A stretch of DNA of 64,000 nucleotides from Schauerella fraxinea (lineage in GTDB: Bacteria > Pseudomonadota > Gammaproteobacteria > Burkholderiales > Burkholderiaceae_B): NCBI GenBank assembly GCA_030849965.1, contig JAVDKL010000004.1, positions 62,001 to 126,000 on the forward strand. The letters are read 5' to 3'. Shown one piece after another: positions 45,101 to 55,244 of this stretch. Each line of letters opens with the position of its first letter. Positions within the stretch are counted from its first letter, which is position 1. A program made the position numbers and the translations under genes. Below the pieces are notes generated by a model, which did not search any database, was not told the origin of the DNA, and saw nothing but the letters and a program-made list of their open reading frames with translations.

Positions 45101-47433
45101 AATACCGCACGCCCGATCCGTTCGATTTCTTCTTCGGTAAACACCGTTATGCCGCCGACTGGCTGGATATGTACGGCAAGCTGATCGAGAAAATGGATGG
45201 CACGCTGGGCCGCCTGAAGTGGGGCGGTGATGCAGCCATGCGCGGCAATAGCCGCAGCCTGCCCAAGAAGGTCAAGCTGGTCGATCTTTTTTCGGGACCC
45301 GTCGCGCTCGATGCGCAAGGGCGTGCCCGCATTCCGCTCGATCTGCCCGACTTCAACGGCACATTGCGCCTGATGGCCGTGGCCTTTACCGAAGACAGCT
45401 ACGGTTCGTCCGATGCTGAAATGGTCGTGGCCGCGCCGATCGTGGCCGAGCTGAACACGCCGCGCTTCATTACGCCGGGCGACCGCGCTGCGGTGGCGCT
45501 GGATCTCACCAACCTGAGCGGCGCCGCGCAAACGGTCACCGTCACGCTGCGCGCCGATAGTCCGCTGGCCATCGCCGACGGCACGCGTACCGTGAAGCTG
45601 GCGGACAAGCAGCGCACCACCGTGCGCTTCGAAGCCACCACGCTCGGCGCCAATGGCCTGGCACTGGTGCATCTCACCGTTGATGCCGCGGGTGGTCCGA
45701 AGCCGATTCACATCGTGCGCGAATCGGTGCTGCAAGTGCAACCCGCGTATGCCGCCCAACGGGTCGTGCGCCGCATGCGCGTCGGACCCGGCGAATCGGT
45801 GCCGCTGCCGCCGGAAGTGTTGGCCGGGTTGTATCCCGACACGCTCACTTCCAGCCTCGCCGTGTCGTCCAAACCGCCGATCAATATGGCGCGCCAGGTG
45901 CGCGAGTTGTTGTCGTATCCGTACGGCTGCACCGAGCAAACCATCAGCGCGTCGTTCCCGTGGTTGGTGATCGATGAACCTACCGCCGAGCGATACGCCA
46001 TCAAGGGCTTCACCGATGCCGCGCGTGCCAGCAAAGTGCGCGGGGCGATCGAGCGTTTGGCCGGCATGCGGAACGCCGCCGGCGCCTATTCGTTGTGGGG
46101 CGATGCGGGTTCGCGCGATGTGTGGCTGACGGCGTATGCCGTGGGCTTCATGCAGGATGCGCGTGACCGCGGTTATGACGTCTCCGAACGCGATCTGTCG
46201 CGCTCGCGCGATTGGTTGCTCGAGCAATTGCAGCAGGCGCCCAATGTGTTCGGCACCTGGTCGCAACGTTTGCAAATGGCCATGATCAACGGCAACGTGT
46301 CCAGCGGCGACGATAGCGTTTTGCGTGAAGATCATCGTCGCTTCGCCAGCTACGCGGCTGCCGCTTTGGTGTTGGCACGCGACAAGCGGGCACCGTTGTC
46401 CACCTTGCGCAATCTCTTCGACAATTACCAATTGCGGGCGCGTTCGCCGCTGCCGTTGGTGCAGTTTGCCGCGGCGTTCAAGCTGCTCGGCGACGAGCCG
46501 CGTTCGCAGCAAGCCGCCACGATGGCCGAAGCGCGCAACTACGGCATCCCGCGCAATGGCAATAGCTACAGTGGAGAAGATTGGCTGGGCGACTACGGTT
46601 CCAATACCCGCGATCTGGCGCTGTCGTATGCGTTGGCCGTGCAATACAAATTGCTCGAAGCGCGCCGCGAAGTGTGGCTCACCGATCTCTCGGATCGCGT
46701 TGGCCGGCGTCAATATCTGTCGACGCAGGAGCAACTTGCCTTGGTGATGGCGGCCCGTGCCGCCGGCGGCGAAGGCAAGGCGTGGGCGTTGACGATCGCA
46801 TCGGGTAGCGGGCAGCAGATTGTCGAAAGCCGTACCGATCGCACGTTGACCCTCAAGCCGGAAGATCTGAGCACCTTGCAACTGGTCAATACCGGTAGCG
46901 AGCCCGTGTTCGCCGAGCTCGATGTGTCCGGTGTGCCGACCACGGCGCCGGCACCGCGCCGCGATGTGATCCAGCTCAAGCGCACGTGGTATCTGCCGAA
47001 TGGCACGCCGTGGAACGGCGGCGCGCTCACCACCGGCGATATCCTCGTCGTGCGCGTGAACGCGCAGGCGCGCACCGCCATGCCCAACGCCCTGGTGGTG
47101 GATCGTGTGCCGGCCGGCATGGAGATCGACAACATGAACCTGTCGCAAAGTCCGGATATGGCCGACTGGACGATCGGTGGCAAGCGTGTGGCCGAAACCT
47201 TCAGCGACGCGCGCATCAAGCACCGCGAATTCCGCGACGACCGCTATGTCGCGGCCATCGAATTGGGCCGCGGTGAAGTGGATGTGTTCTACATGCTGCG
47301 CGTGGTCACACCGGGCCGTTACTCGGTGCCCGCCGTGGAAGCCGAAGACATGTATCGCCCCGAATTGCGCGGTGTGGGCGACGCGTGGCGTCCGGTCGAA
47401 ATCCGCGACCGCACCGCACGCGCCGCGCGCTAA
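42193..47433 (+). CDS. Bacterial alpha-2-macroglobulin with thioester motif (YfhM/ECAM-like)
   Basis: 1746 aa. Bacterial macroglobulins are periplasmic protease traps thought to protect cells from host or rival proteases, usually with PBP1C. An N-terminal hydrophobic segment (about 8-27, LLVAAIVVVAVAGVGGWLAG) has no lipobox Cys, so it is probably membrane-anchored or cleaved rather than lipidated. Repeated MG-type beta domains follow, with an acidic linker (about 265-290, DEDDTDAEDEEDY). The thioester is intact: CTEQ with Cys 1246 in YPYGCTEQTISASFPW. The alpha-helical TED domain and a C-terminal receptor-like domain follow. GTG start with GAGGAG upstream. Followed 38 bp later by pbpC. Confidence 0.95.
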   Translation: MLNRKSGGLLVAAIVVVAVAGVGGWLAGKKTDRTDAPTAPAMSAADGPRDAARGTVTPAVPATGTGASANGGTPASAATIAAGTPDPFAALQCQARQFNDTLALAVSFTQPVDRRNDLSSFLEVVDLGQPESDDADRDGSIKAGASPEKGKRIEGSWVVSDNPRTVYFPYVSPNRRYAISLRGTLPAAAEKVTLKAPVYCAVATEAMAPAFYFSSRGVVLPAGQNGGLPITTVNTPEVDVQFLRVAPEKAPALYEKVLGVTSGAQSATDEDDTDAEDEEDYRDYDDRTTSLKGLVGNWDLDRLNTLTTSVYQGRFVTDDKPNRRHVTFLPVETIKELQEPGIYIAVMSQPGRFRYEYQVTYFYVTDIGLHTRRYQGGLEAFAVSLKTGSPISGARVEIVDGDAKSLANATTDAQGHVRFDGDFERARLVRASRGKETTVLALGEPALDMSEYSLGGHPSRNTSLFVYSGRALYRPGEQFNVSILPRDADGRIMPAAPLTATLKRADGRVVQTSLWSPQEKIAGYVQREISLPADAQTGTWTLELRVDPGARAPDASWTFQVEEFLPERMKLALTQTDKTPKIGDTLTIAVQGDYLYGAPAAGNRLLARYQVRRQKEALPDTWPGFIFGDVSDDDTRTSADLPEAELDDTGAGELDVDPGLTDAHSPMQVRVSASLLESGGRPVVRSIESTFWPADKLIGVRPLFDRNVTREGTAAAFELIRVGTDGTVAPIKGAQVRMFREERRYYWRYDDQRGWNSGYTETEDLLDSRTIDLDARTPLSIPVGYGRYRLEVRDPETGLTSRYRFYAGWGAQDAESVGNRPDRVQMKLTNLPATPGKSVTLNFTPPHDGQALITVESDRLLWSKWVDAKATGTDVEIPLDAAWKRPDLYVSAVVFRPGSAGDRVTPARAVGITHLPLDNAARRLDVKIEAAGKVEPEKRTEVAISVPGLSGKTAHVTLSAVDVGILNITQYRTPDPFDFFFGKHRYAADWLDMYGKLIEKMDGTLGRLKWGGDAAMRGNSRSLPKKVKLVDLFSGPVALDAQGRARIPLDLPDFNGTLRLMAVAFTEDSYGSSDAEMVVAAPIVAELNTPRFITPGDRAAVALDLTNLSGAAQTVTVTLRADSPLAIADGTRTVKLADKQRTTVRFEATTLGANGLALVHLTVDAAGGPKPIHIVRESVLQVQPAYAAQRVVRRMRVGPGESVPLPPEVLAGLYPDTLTSSLAVSSKPPINMARQVRELLSYPYGCTEQTISASFPWLVIDEPTAERYAIKGFTDAARASKVRGAIERLAGMRNAAGAYSLWGDAGSRDVWLTAYAVGFMQDARDRGYDVSERDLSRSRDWLLEQLQQAPNVFGTWSQRLQMAMINGNVSSGDDSVLREDHRRFASYAAAALVLARDKRAPLSTLRNLFDNYQLRARSPLPLVQFAAAFKLLGDEPRSQQAATMAEARNYGIPRNGNSYSGEDWLGDYGSNTRDLALSYALAVQYKLLEARREVWLTDLSDRVGRRQYLSTQEQLALVMAARAAGGEGKAWALTIASGSGQQIVESRTDRTLTLKPEDLSTLQLVNTGSEPVFAELDVSGVPTTAPAPRRDVIQLKRTWYLPNGTPWNGGALTTGDILVVRVNAQARTAMPNALVVDRVPAGMEIDNMNLSQSPDMADWTIGGKRVAETFSDARIKHREFRDDRYVAAIELGRGEVDVFYMLRVVTPGRYSVPAVEAEDMYRPELRGVGDAWRPVEIRDRTARAAR

Positions 47434-47471
47434 GTTCGCGCATGGCCGTTGCGTGCGCGTGTTGACGTTCG

Positions 47472-49685
47472 TTGAAGCCGGTGTCGAATCCCGATGATCG
47501 CACCCGTCTGTCGCTCAGAAGCGGCAGACGGGCGTGGCTGAAACGCGCCGCCGTCGGCGTGGCCATCGCTGTGGCGGTAACTTCGGCCCTCTATACCGCC
47601 GATGCGCTGGATCCGCTGCCGGCCATCGATACCGATGGGGCAGTAGTCGTGGTGGCCGCCGACGGCACGCCGCTACGCAACTACCCGTCGCGCGACGGGG
47701 TGTGGCGGTATCCGGTGGGCGTGGACAGCGTCTCGCCGCTTTACCTGCAAACCCTCCTCACCTACGAAGACCGTGCCTACTACTGGCATCCCGGGATCAA
47801 CCCGCTCTCGTTGCTGCGCGCGGCCGGGCAATGGGTGGGGGCGGGCCGCATCGTGTCGGGCGGATCGACGCTGACGATGCAGGTCGCCCGATTGGTCGAT
47901 CCCGATCTCGGCGCGCGGCCGTCGCGCGCGCTCTCCACCAAGCTGCGCCAAATGTGGCGCGCCGTGCAACTCGAACTGCATTTCAGCAAGGATGAGATCC
48001 TCGGCCTATACCTGGCGCGTGCACCCATGGGCGGCATCGTTGAGGGTGCCGAAATGGGGTCGCGGATGTGGCTCGGCAAATCGATCGCGCATGTAAGCCC
48101 CGCCGAGGCCGCATTGCTCACGGCCTTGCCGCAAGCCCCGTCGCGATTGCGTCCCGATCGCCACCCCGAATTGGCGCAAGCCGCGCGCGACAAGGTGATC
48201 GCGCGCATGGTCGAACTGGGTCAATGGACCGACGCGCAAGCGGTCGACGCGCGCATCGAAAATGTCGTCAGTCCGCCATTGCGGGGCCGCTTTGTGGCGC
48301 CTTTGGCAGCGCAGCGTTTGCGCATGATGGGCAAGCGCGCCGATCCCACGCGCCCGGATGTGGTCGTGTCCACGCTCGATATGGATGCGCAACTCACGGT
48401 GGAGCGCATGCTGCTCGATCGGATCGACGCCTTGCCGCCGCACGTCTCGATGGCCGCGCTGGTGATGGATAACGATACGCTCGAGATCAAGGCCTACGCC
48501 GGCTCGGCCGACTTTGGCGACGATTCGCGCGCCGCGCATGTGGACATGGTCCGCGCCGTTCGATCGCCCGGTTCCACCCTCAAGCCGTTCTTGTATGCGA
48601 TGGCCCTGGAAGATGGTCTGATTCATTCTGAAAGCCTCTTGCTCGATGTGCCGATGTCGTTCGAAGGCTATGCGCCCGGCAACTTTCAGGCCTCGTTTTC
48701 TGGGCCGATCAGTGTGGCCGAGGCGCTGCAGCGCTCGCTCAACGTGCCGGCCGTCGATCTGCTCGATCGCGTGGGTCCCGCGCGTTTCGCCGGTCGCTTG
48801 ATGGCCGGCGGCTTGCCGCTGCGCATGCCCGCGGGGGCGCAACCCAACCTGAGCCTTATCTTGGGCGGCGGCGGCACGACGTTGGAAGAGCTGGTGGGTG
48901 CGTATCGCGGCCTGGCGCGCGACGGTCTGGCCGGCACACCGCGTTTGTCCCCGCACGATCCGATGCGCGAATCGCGCATCCTGAGTCCGGGTGCGGCGTG
49001 GATCGTGCGCGACATTCTTGAAGGCGGGGGTAATCCCGATCGTCCGTTTTATGCAGCCGCGTCATCCGGCCGGCGCATCGCCTGGAAAACCGGCACCAGC
49101 TTCGGTTTTCGAGATGCTTGGGCCATCGGCGTGACGGACAAATGGACGTTGGGCGTGTGGGTAGGGCGGCCAGATGGCACACCCAACCCCGGTTTTTTCG
49201 GCGCCAACGTGGCCGCACCGTTGTTGCAAGACATCGTGGCCGCGTTGCCTGAAGGGTCTTTGCAGGCGCGCGGGCGGCCCGAGAGCGTCTCGGTCGCAAC
49301 GGTGTGCTGGCCGGGCGGCCAACGGGTTGTGGCCGGTCAAGTATGTGCATCGCCTCGCGCGGCCTGGGCCTTGAATAGCACGGTTCCGCCCGCATTTGCA
49401 GGATACGCGGAGGCTAACGAAGCGCCTCTGAGGTTGGTAGGCATATCCGAAGGTTCGCGGCTGCGACCCGTACCGGGCTTGGCGCAAGTGGATGTAAGCG
49501 TTCAGGCTGAGGGCGGCCGCGATACGTTATGGTGGATACTGGACGGCAAGGTGGTCGGGCAAACGCAAGCCGGCCAATCGTATACAGTGTCGTTAAGACA
49601 GAATGGTCGCTACGCATTGACCGTGATGGATCGGCAAGGGCGGTACGACCGGGTCAGTTTTGAAATCGCTGGCGTTGCGCCATGA
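47472..49685 (+). CDS. pbpC: Penicillin-binding protein 1C
   Basis: 737-aa bifunctional peptidoglycan synthase, usual partner of a macroglobulin. N-terminal anchor (about 24-45), GT51 transglycosylase domain with catalytic Glu E99 in LTYEDRAYYWHPG, GGSTLTMQVAR and the substrate motif; transpeptidase domain with SxxK (S368, GSTLKPF), SLN (422-424) and KTG (K539, WKTGTSFG); C-terminal BiPBP_C domain (about 640-737). All catalytic motifs are intact. TTG start with weak RBS, 38 bp after the macroglobulin gene; one transcript is likely. Confidence 0.96.
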   Translation: MKPVSNPDDRTRLSLRSGRRAWLKRAAVGVAIAVAVTSALYTADALDPLPAIDTDGAVVVVAADGTPLRNYPSRDGVWRYPVGVDSVSPLYLQTLLTYEDRAYYWHPGINPLSLLRAAGQWVGAGRIVSGGSTLTMQVARLVDPDLGARPSRALSTKLRQMWRAVQLELHFSKDEILGLYLARAPMGGIVEGAEMGSRMWLGKSIAHVSPAEAALLTALPQAPSRLRPDRHPELAQAARDKVIARMVELGQWTDAQAVDARIENVVSPPLRGRFVAPLAAQRLRMMGKRADPTRPDVVVSTLDMDAQLTVERMLLDRIDALPPHVSMAALVMDNDTLEIKAYAGSADFGDDSRAAHVDMVRAVRSPGSTLKPFLYAMALEDGLIHSESLLLDVPMSFEGYAPGNFQASFSGPISVAEALQRSLNVPAVDLLDRVGPARFAGRLMAGGLPLRMPAGAQPNLSLILGGGGTTLEELVGAYRGLARDGLAGTPRLSPHDPMRESRILSPGAAWIVRDILEGGGNPDRPFYAAASSGRRIAWKTGTSFGFRDAWAIGVTDKWTLGVWVGRPDGTPNPGFFGANVAAPLLQDIVAALPEGSLQARGRPESVSVATVCWPGGQRVVAGQVCASPRAAWALNSTVPPAFAGYAEANEAPLRLVGISEGSRLRPVPGLAQVDVSVQAEGGRDTLWWILDGKVVGQTQAGQSYTVSLRQNGRYALTVMDRQGRYDRVSFEIAGVAP

Positions 49686-49776
49686 TCGGCATAGAATAGG
49701 TTTCATCAATGCCATCATTTAAGCGGCGTTTTTTTCGGATGTGCTGTTTGTCCGCTTCGAAGTGTACGGAGGAAGC

Positions 49777-52089
49777 GTGATTTCCCAAGAGCTTGAAGTC
49801 AGCCTGCATATGGCTTTCGTCGAGGCCCGATCGGCCCGACACGAATTTATAACCGTCGAGCATCTGCTCCTGTCGTTGCTCGACAACGCCTCCGCGGTAG
49901 AGGTGCTGCGCGCGTGTGCCGCCAACATGGATGATCTGCGCCGTAATCTGCGCCAGTTCGTGAGCGAAAACACGCCCGTCATCCCCGCTGGCACCGAGGT
50001 GGATACCCAGCCTACGTTGGGTTTCCAGCGCGTGATCCAGCGCGCCATCATGCACGTTTCGGCGGGCGGTACGGGCAAGAAACCCGTCACCGGTGCCAAC
50101 GTCCTGGTTGCCATCTTCGGTGAAAAAGACTCCCACGCTGTGTATTACCTGCAACAGCAGGGCGTCACACGCCTGGATGTCGTCAATTTCTTGTCGCACG
50201 GAATCACCAAGCAGCCTCAATCGGAAGCCGCGATGCCGCAGAAAGAGCCGCAAGCCAATGGTGAAGATTCCGGCGAGTCGCGCCAGTCCGCGCTTGATCA
50301 ATTTGCGACCGATCTGAATGGCGCGGCATTGGCCGGCAAGATCGATCCGCTGATCGGCCGCGAAAACGAAGTCGAACGCGTCATTCAAGTGTTGTGCCGC
50401 CGCCGCAAGAATAATCCCTTGCTGGTGGGTGAAGCGGGCGTGGGTAAAACCGCGATCGCTGAAGGTCTGGCATGGCGCATCACGCGTGGCGAAGTGCCCG
50501 AAATCCTGCAAGCGGCTCAAGTCTATTCATTGGACATGGGCGCATTGCTGGCTGGCACCAAGTATCGCGGCGATTTCGAGCAACGCTTGAAGAGTGTGCT
50601 CAAGCAATTGCGCGCCAATCCCGATGCGATTCTGTTCATCGACGAAATTCACACGCTGATCGGCGCGGGTTCCGCTTCGGGCGGCACGCTGGATGCGTCC
50701 AATCTGCTCAAGCCGGCATTGTCCTCTGGACAGCTTAAGTGTATCGGCGCCACCACGTACACCGAGTTCCGCGGCGTCTTCGAGAAGGATCACGCGCTGT
50801 CGCGCCGGTTTCAAAAGATCGACGTGCCGGAACCGAGCGTCGAGCAGACCGTTCAAATTCTGCGCGGCTTGAAGAGCCGTTTCGAAGAGCATCACAATGT
50901 GCGCTACTCGGCGGCCGCTTTGACCGCTGCTGCCGAGTTGTCGGCACGCCACATCAATGACCGTCATTTGCCCGACAAGGCCATCGACGTCATCGACGAG
51001 GCCGGCGCTGCGCAACGCTTGCTGCCCCGTTCGCGTCAGAAGAAGGTGATCGGCAAGACGGACATCGAAAACATCGTGTCCAAGATCGCCCGCATTCCGC
51101 CGCAATCGGTTTCCAGCGACGATCGCAGCAAGCTCGCGACGCTCGAGCGCGATCTGGGCACAGTGGTGTTCGGTCAGGATGCCGCAATCGAAGCGCTCGC
51201 CGCAGCCATCAAGATGGCGCGTTCAGGGCTCGGCAAACCGGAGCGGCCGATCGGTTCGTTCCTGTTCTCCGGCCCCACGGGCGTCGGCAAAACGGAAGTG
51301 GCACGTCAACTGGCGTTTACGCTGGGTGTCGAGCTGGTTCGTTTCGATATGTCCGAATATATGGAGCGGCATGCCGTCTCGCGTCTGATCGGCGCGCCTC
51401 CGGGTTACGTCGGTTTCGACCAGGGCGGTCTGCTGACCGAGGCCATCACCAAGCAACCGCACTGCGTGCTGTTGCTCGATGAAATCGAAAAGGCCCATCC
51501 GGACGTCTTCAATATCCTGCTTCAGGTGATGGATCACGGCGCGTTGACGGACAACAACGGACGCAAGGCGGACTTCCGCAATGTGATTCTGGTGATGACC
51601 ACCAACGCCGGTGCCGAGATGATGAGCAAACCGTCCATCGGGTTCTCCAATGCACGGGTGGCCGGCGATGAGATGGGGGAAATCAAGCGGTTGTTTACGC
51701 CTGAGTTCCGCAACCGCTTGGATGCCATCATCCCGTTCGGTGCCTTGTCGCGCGAAATCATCTTGCGCGTGGTCGACAAGTTCCTCATGCAATTGGAAGA
51801 TCAATTGCACGAGCGCCGCGTCGATTCGGTGTTCACCGATAAGTTGCGCGCGCACTTGGCCAAGGTCGGTTTCGACCCGCTGATGGGTGCGCGTCCGATG
51901 CAACGCTTGATCCAGGACACGATCCGTCGTGCGCTGGCTGACGAGTTGTTGTTTGGTAAGCTGGTGGATGGCGGCGTCGTCACGGTCGATCTCGACGATG
52001 ACGATAAGGTTGTGTTGAGCTTTAGCGAGAAGACGAAGAAGTCCTCGCAAGAGCCCAACGACAAGCAGGAAGTTGAACTGGTCGACTGA
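49777..52089 (+). CDS. clpA: ATP-dependent Clp protease ATP-binding subunit ClpA
   Basis: 770-aa AAA+ unfoldase that feeds ClpP. N-terminal repeat domain (1-150; [13 protein letters not shown], the ClpS-binding face), D1 with GEAGVGKT and Walker B LFIDEIH, D2 with [10 protein letters not shown] and [15 protein letters not shown], and the tripeptide loop that docks ClpP in PSIGF. Start set at the GTG at 49777, with GGAGG four nt upstream; an in-frame GTG at 49741 is less likely. Normal length. Its stop overlaps the pqiA start (TGATG), so clpA and pqiABC are coupled. Confidence 0.96.
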   Translation: MISQELEVSLHMAFVEARSARHEFITVEHLLLSLLDNASAVEVLRACAANMDDLRRNLRQFVSENTPVIPAGTEVDTQPTLGFQRVIQRAIMHVSAGGTGKKPVTGANVLVAIFGEKDSHAVYYLQQQGVTRLDVVNFLSHGITKQPQSEAAMPQKEPQANGEDSGESRQSALDQFATDLNGAALAGKIDPLIGRENEVERVIQVLCRRRKNNPLLVGEAGVGKTAIAEGLAWRITRGEVPEILQAAQVYSLDMGALLAGTKYRGDFEQRLKSVLKQLRANPDAILFIDEIHTLIGAGSASGGTLDASNLLKPALSSGQLKCIGATTYTEFRGVFEKDHALSRRFQKIDVPEPSVEQTVQILRGLKSRFEEHHNVRYSAAALTAAAELSARHINDRHLPDKAIDVIDEAGAAQRLLPRSRQKKVIGKTDIENIVSKIARIPPQSVSSDDRSKLATLERDLGTVVFGQDAAIEALAAAIKMARSGLGKPERPIGSFLFSGPTGVGKTEVARQLAFTLGVELVRFDMSEYMERHAVSRLIGAPPGYVGFDQGGLLTEAITKQPHCVLLLDEIEKAHPDVFNILLQVMDHGALTDNNGRKADFRNVILVMTTNAGAEMMSKPSIGFSNARVAGDEMGEIKRLFTPEFRNRLDAIIPFGALSREIILRVVDKFLMQLEDQLHERRVDSVFTDKLRAHLAKVGFDPLMGARPMQRLIQDTIRRALADELLFGKLVDGGVVTVDLDDDDKVVLSFSEKTKKSSQEPNDKQEVELVD

Positions 52090-53462
52090 TGAGTGAAGCA
52101 CCGCGACCCATGTCGCTGATTGCCTGCGAGCACTGCGGCAGCGTTTTTCAGCGACATGTGTTGTCGCGCGGAGAGACCGCCACATGCACCCGATGCGCCA
52201 CCCAGTTGTGGCGCTTCAGTGCTTTGGGGCCGCCGCAGTGGCTGGCCCTTGTGGCCACCGCCTTGATCGTGTTCGCTATCGCGAATGCGTTTCCCGTGGC
52301 ATCGATGAGCGTGCAGGGCATGACGCAGGATGCAACCCTGCTCGATGCCATCTCTATCACCTGGCGGCAAGGGCACGAGCTCGTCTCGATCATGACTGGG
52401 CTCGCCGGCTTTGCGCTGCCGTTGTTTCAACTGCTGCTGCTCGCCTGGGTGCTGCTGCCGCTTGCGGCGGGGCGCAGGGCGCCAGGGTTTTCCACGTCAT
52501 TGCGCTTGCTGGGCGTGCTCGGGCCCTGGTGCATGGTGCCGGTGTTCCTGCTCGGCGTATTGGTCTCGGTGGTGAAGCTGGCCGGCATGGCGTCGGTGGC
52601 ACCGGGCGTGGGTCTGGGCGCATTCTTCATTCTCACAATCTTCTTGACCTTGGTGGGTCGGCTTTCGCCGCACACGATCTGGCATTACGCTGAAGAGGCG
52701 GGTGTGGCGGACGTGCATATGCCCGCGGCCGGTCCCGGCGAGGCCCTCACCGGTTGCCATGTATGCGGTCAGGTTCAGGCGATTGCCGTACCCCATACCG
52801 ATGGCGATGATCACAGCGATGGCGACGGCTTGGATTCGGACAGCCCGGAAGCGACGGCGGCGCATCGGTGTATCCGCTGCAATGCACACGTCCATTACCG
52901 CAAGCCGGATCACTTGACCCGAACCTGGGCGTTCCTGCTGGCCGCCGTGGTGTTGTACATCCCCGCTAACGTGCTGCCCGTGATGCAGATCGATAGCCTT
53001 CTGGGTGACAGCGCGCACACCATTTTGGGTGGGGTGATCGAGCTCTGGCAAGGCGGTTCCTGGGATCTTGCCGCCATCGTATTCGTTGCCAGCGTGGTCG
53101 TGCCGATGACCAAATTGTTGTCTTTGGGGGTGCTGGCATGGAAAGTGCAGACGCGCACCGGCGGTAACCTGCGGCAGCGAACGCGGATGTATGAAATCGT
53201 GGAGCTGATCGGCCAATGGTCGATGCTCGATGTGTTTGTGGTAATCCTGTTGGCGGCCTTGGCGAACTTCCAGGGCTTCATGCAGATCAGTGCAGGAGCG
53301 GGCGCGGCCGCTTTTGGCATGGTGGTGATCGTTACGATGTTGGCGGCCATGAGTTTCGACCCTCGTCGGGCCTGGGACTATGCCACTGCTGAAGATTTGG
53401 AAGAGGCGCAAGCGGCTGATCCCGATTCCCGGTCTTCCGGGTTGGAAACGCCGTACGCGTAA
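52089..53462 (+). CDS. pqiA: PqiA inner-membrane protein
   Basis: 457-aa multi-spanning protein of the PqiABC intermembrane lipid transport pathway. Two homologous PqiA domains, each with four membrane helices, are preceded by Cys-rich zinc-ribbon-like segments: ACEHCGS with CTRC (Cys 13, 16, 33, 36), and CHVCGQ with CIRCNAH. A His/Asp-rich hydrophilic stretch (HTDGDDHSDGDGLDSDS) lies between the domains. The start shares bases with the clpA stop. Confidence 0.93.
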   Translation: MSEAPRPMSLIACEHCGSVFQRHVLSRGETATCTRCATQLWRFSALGPPQWLALVATALIVFAIANAFPVASMSVQGMTQDATLLDAISITWRQGHELVSIMTGLAGFALPLFQLLLLAWVLLPLAAGRRAPGFSTSLRLLGVLGPWCMVPVFLLGVLVSVVKLAGMASVAPGVGLGAFFILTIFLTLVGRLSPHTIWHYAEEAGVADVHMPAAGPGEALTGCHVCGQVQAIAVPHTDGDDHSDGDGLDSDSPEATAAHRCIRCNAHVHYRKPDHLTRTWAFLLAAVVLYIPANVLPVMQIDSLLGDSAHTILGGVIELWQGGSWDLAAIVFVASVVVPMTKLLSLGVLAWKVQTRTGGNLRQRTRMYEIVELIGQWSMLDVFVVILLAALANFQGFMQISAGAGAAAFGMVVIVTMLAAMSFDPRRAWDYATAEDLEEAQAADPDSRSSGLETPYA

Positions 53463-53489
53463 TGTGGTTTAGAGAGAAGAAGGACAATA

Positions 53490-55244
53490 GTGGCTGAATC
53501 ACCTACGCCGCCGGGCAAAGAACCGTCCGACGGCAGCGCGCAACCCCCTGCGCCAAGAAAGACCGGGGCGGCTGCCGATGTGCAGCCCCCACGTACCGGG
53601 TCGCCTGCAACGGCGGCCAAGCCTTCGGTCGTGCGCAAAAAGCGCCGAATGTCCTGGATCTGGCTGATTCCGCTCGTCGCTGCTTTTGCCGGCGCGTCGC
53701 TCGTGTTGCGCACCTGGCTCGAAGCTGGCCCGCAAATCACCATCACCTTCGAATCTGCCGACGGCCTGGAAACCGGCAAGACGCAGATTCGCTACAAAGA
53801 GGTGAACATTGGGACCGTCAACAAGATCCGCCTGAGTGAAGATCGCAGCAAGGTCATCGTCACCGCCGATATCACCAAGGATGCGTCCAGCCTGGCGCGC
53901 GAAGGCACCAATTTCTGGGTCGTGAGACCCCGTCTGGGCTTGAGCGGCGTGTCGGGCTTGGGCACTTTGTTGTCAGGTGCCTACATCGGCACAGACGCGC
54001 GCGAAGGTGCGCCCGAATCGTTGGGCGCGACCAAAACCGAGTTTGAAGGATTGGAAACGCCGCCTGAGGTCACCTACGACCGCCCGGGCAAGCGCTTCAC
54101 CCTCAGTTCGCGCGATCTGGGGTCGCTCGACGTGGGCTCGCCGGTGTACTACCGCCGCATTCAGGTCGGCCGCGTGATCGGCTACCAACTCGACGACAGT
54201 GGTCGCACGGTAAACGTACAGATCTTCGTCGATGCGCCCAACGACAAATTCGTCACGACCGACACGCGCTTCTGGAATGCCAGCGGTGTGGACTTCTCGG
54301 TAAACGCCGAGGGTTTCAAGGTCAGCACGCAGTCGTTGCTGTCGGTCGCGATCGGTGGCGTGGCGTTTGAAACTGTGGAAGAAAACGCACAACCTGCGCA
54401 AGCCAACAAAAAATTCGATCTCTTTGCTACCGAAACCGCGGCGAAAGCCAAGCCGGACGGCGAGGTGTTCCCGATTCGCATGCGCTACGATCAGTCGATC
54501 CGCGGCCTTGCGGTGGGTGCACCCATCGATTTCAACGGCATCACGTTGGGTTCGGTGTCGGGCATCACATTGGACTTCGACAACAAGACCAAACGCTTCT
54601 TCGCTATCGTCGATGCGGATTTGTTCCCGCAACGTTTAGGTGGCGTGTACGAGCGCATGCGTGCCCTGGCCGAGCGTGAAGACGCGGAAGCCGGTGGCGG
54701 TTTGCCGGGCGATCGCCTCTTGCGCGCGATGGTGGATAACGGTCTGCGCGCGCAATTGCGCACGTCGAATTTGCTCACCGGCCAGCTCTACGTCGTGCTG
54801 GGCGTGTTCCCGGGTACCAAGCCGGTGGAGTACAAGTCCACCAACCCGATGTCGATTCCCACGGTGCCGGGCAGCCTGGATCAGTTGCAGCAGCAAATTA
54901 CCAATATTGTCGACAAGATCGAAAAGATTCCGTTCGACAAGATTGGCGAAGAACTGCGCAGCACCTTGGCCAGCACGTCACGTGTGATGAACCGTCTCGA
55001 CAAGCAGGTGGCGCCTGAGGCAACTGCTGTGCTGAAGGAAGCCCGCAAGTCGCTGGGCGATCTGAGCCGCTTGATGTCGCCGGATTCGTCGATACCGATC
55101 AACACCGAGAAGGCCATGCAGGAACTGACGCGTGCGGCCCGTTCGCTGCGCAACCTGTCCGACTATCTGCAAGCCAATCCCGAATCGCTGATTCGCGGTC
55201 GGGGTGAAGACGATATTCCCGGCGCGGGCCGGGTCAGGAATTGA
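53490..55244 (+). CDS. pqiB: PqiB MCE-domain lipid transport protein
   Basis: 584 aa. N-terminal Pro/Ala-rich cytoplasmic segment (1-50), one membrane anchor (WIWLIPLVAAFAGASLVL), then three consecutive MCE/MlaD beta-barrel domains beginning with ITITFESADGLETGKTQIRYK, VTYDRPGKRFTLSSRDLGSLDVGSPVYYR and FPIRMRYDQSIRGLAVGAPI, and a C-terminal helical needle. MCE rings of this type form a tunnel spanning the periplasm for phospholipid transfer. GTG start. pqiC overlaps its stop. Confidence 0.94.
   Translation: MAESPTPPGKEPSDGSAQPPAPRKTGAAADVQPPRTGSPATAAKPSVVRKKRRMSWIWLIPLVAAFAGASLVLRTWLEAGPQITITFESADGLETGKTQIRYKEVNIGTVNKIRLSEDRSKVIVTADITKDASSLAREGTNFWVVRPRLGLSGVSGLGTLLSGAYIGTDAREGAPESLGATKTEFEGLETPPEVTYDRPGKRFTLSSRDLGSLDVGSPVYYRRIQVGRVIGYQLDDSGRTVNVQIFVDAPNDKFVTTDTRFWNASGVDFSVNAEGFKVSTQSLLSVAIGGVAFETVEENAQPAQANKKFDLFATETAAKAKPDGEVFPIRMRYDQSIRGLAVGAPIDFNGITLGSVSGITLDFDNKTKRFFAIVDADLFPQRLGGVYERMRALAEREDAEAGGGLPGDRLLRAMVDNGLRAQLRTSNLLTGQLYVVLGVFPGTKPVEYKSTNPMSIPTVPGSLDQLQQQITNIVDKIEKIPFDKIGEELRSTLASTSRVMNRLDKQVAPEATAVLKEARKSLGDLSRLMSPDSSIPINTEKAMQELTRAARSLRNLSDYLQANPESLIRGRGEDDIPGAGRVRN

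Noticed and set aside
45040-47223. Long minus-strand open frame (727 codons) opposite the macroglobulin gene
   Set aside because: It is an antisense mirror of a GC-rich coding region: Arg/His/Gln-rich, without domain resemblance or RBS, and lies wholly within a well-supported plus-strand gene.
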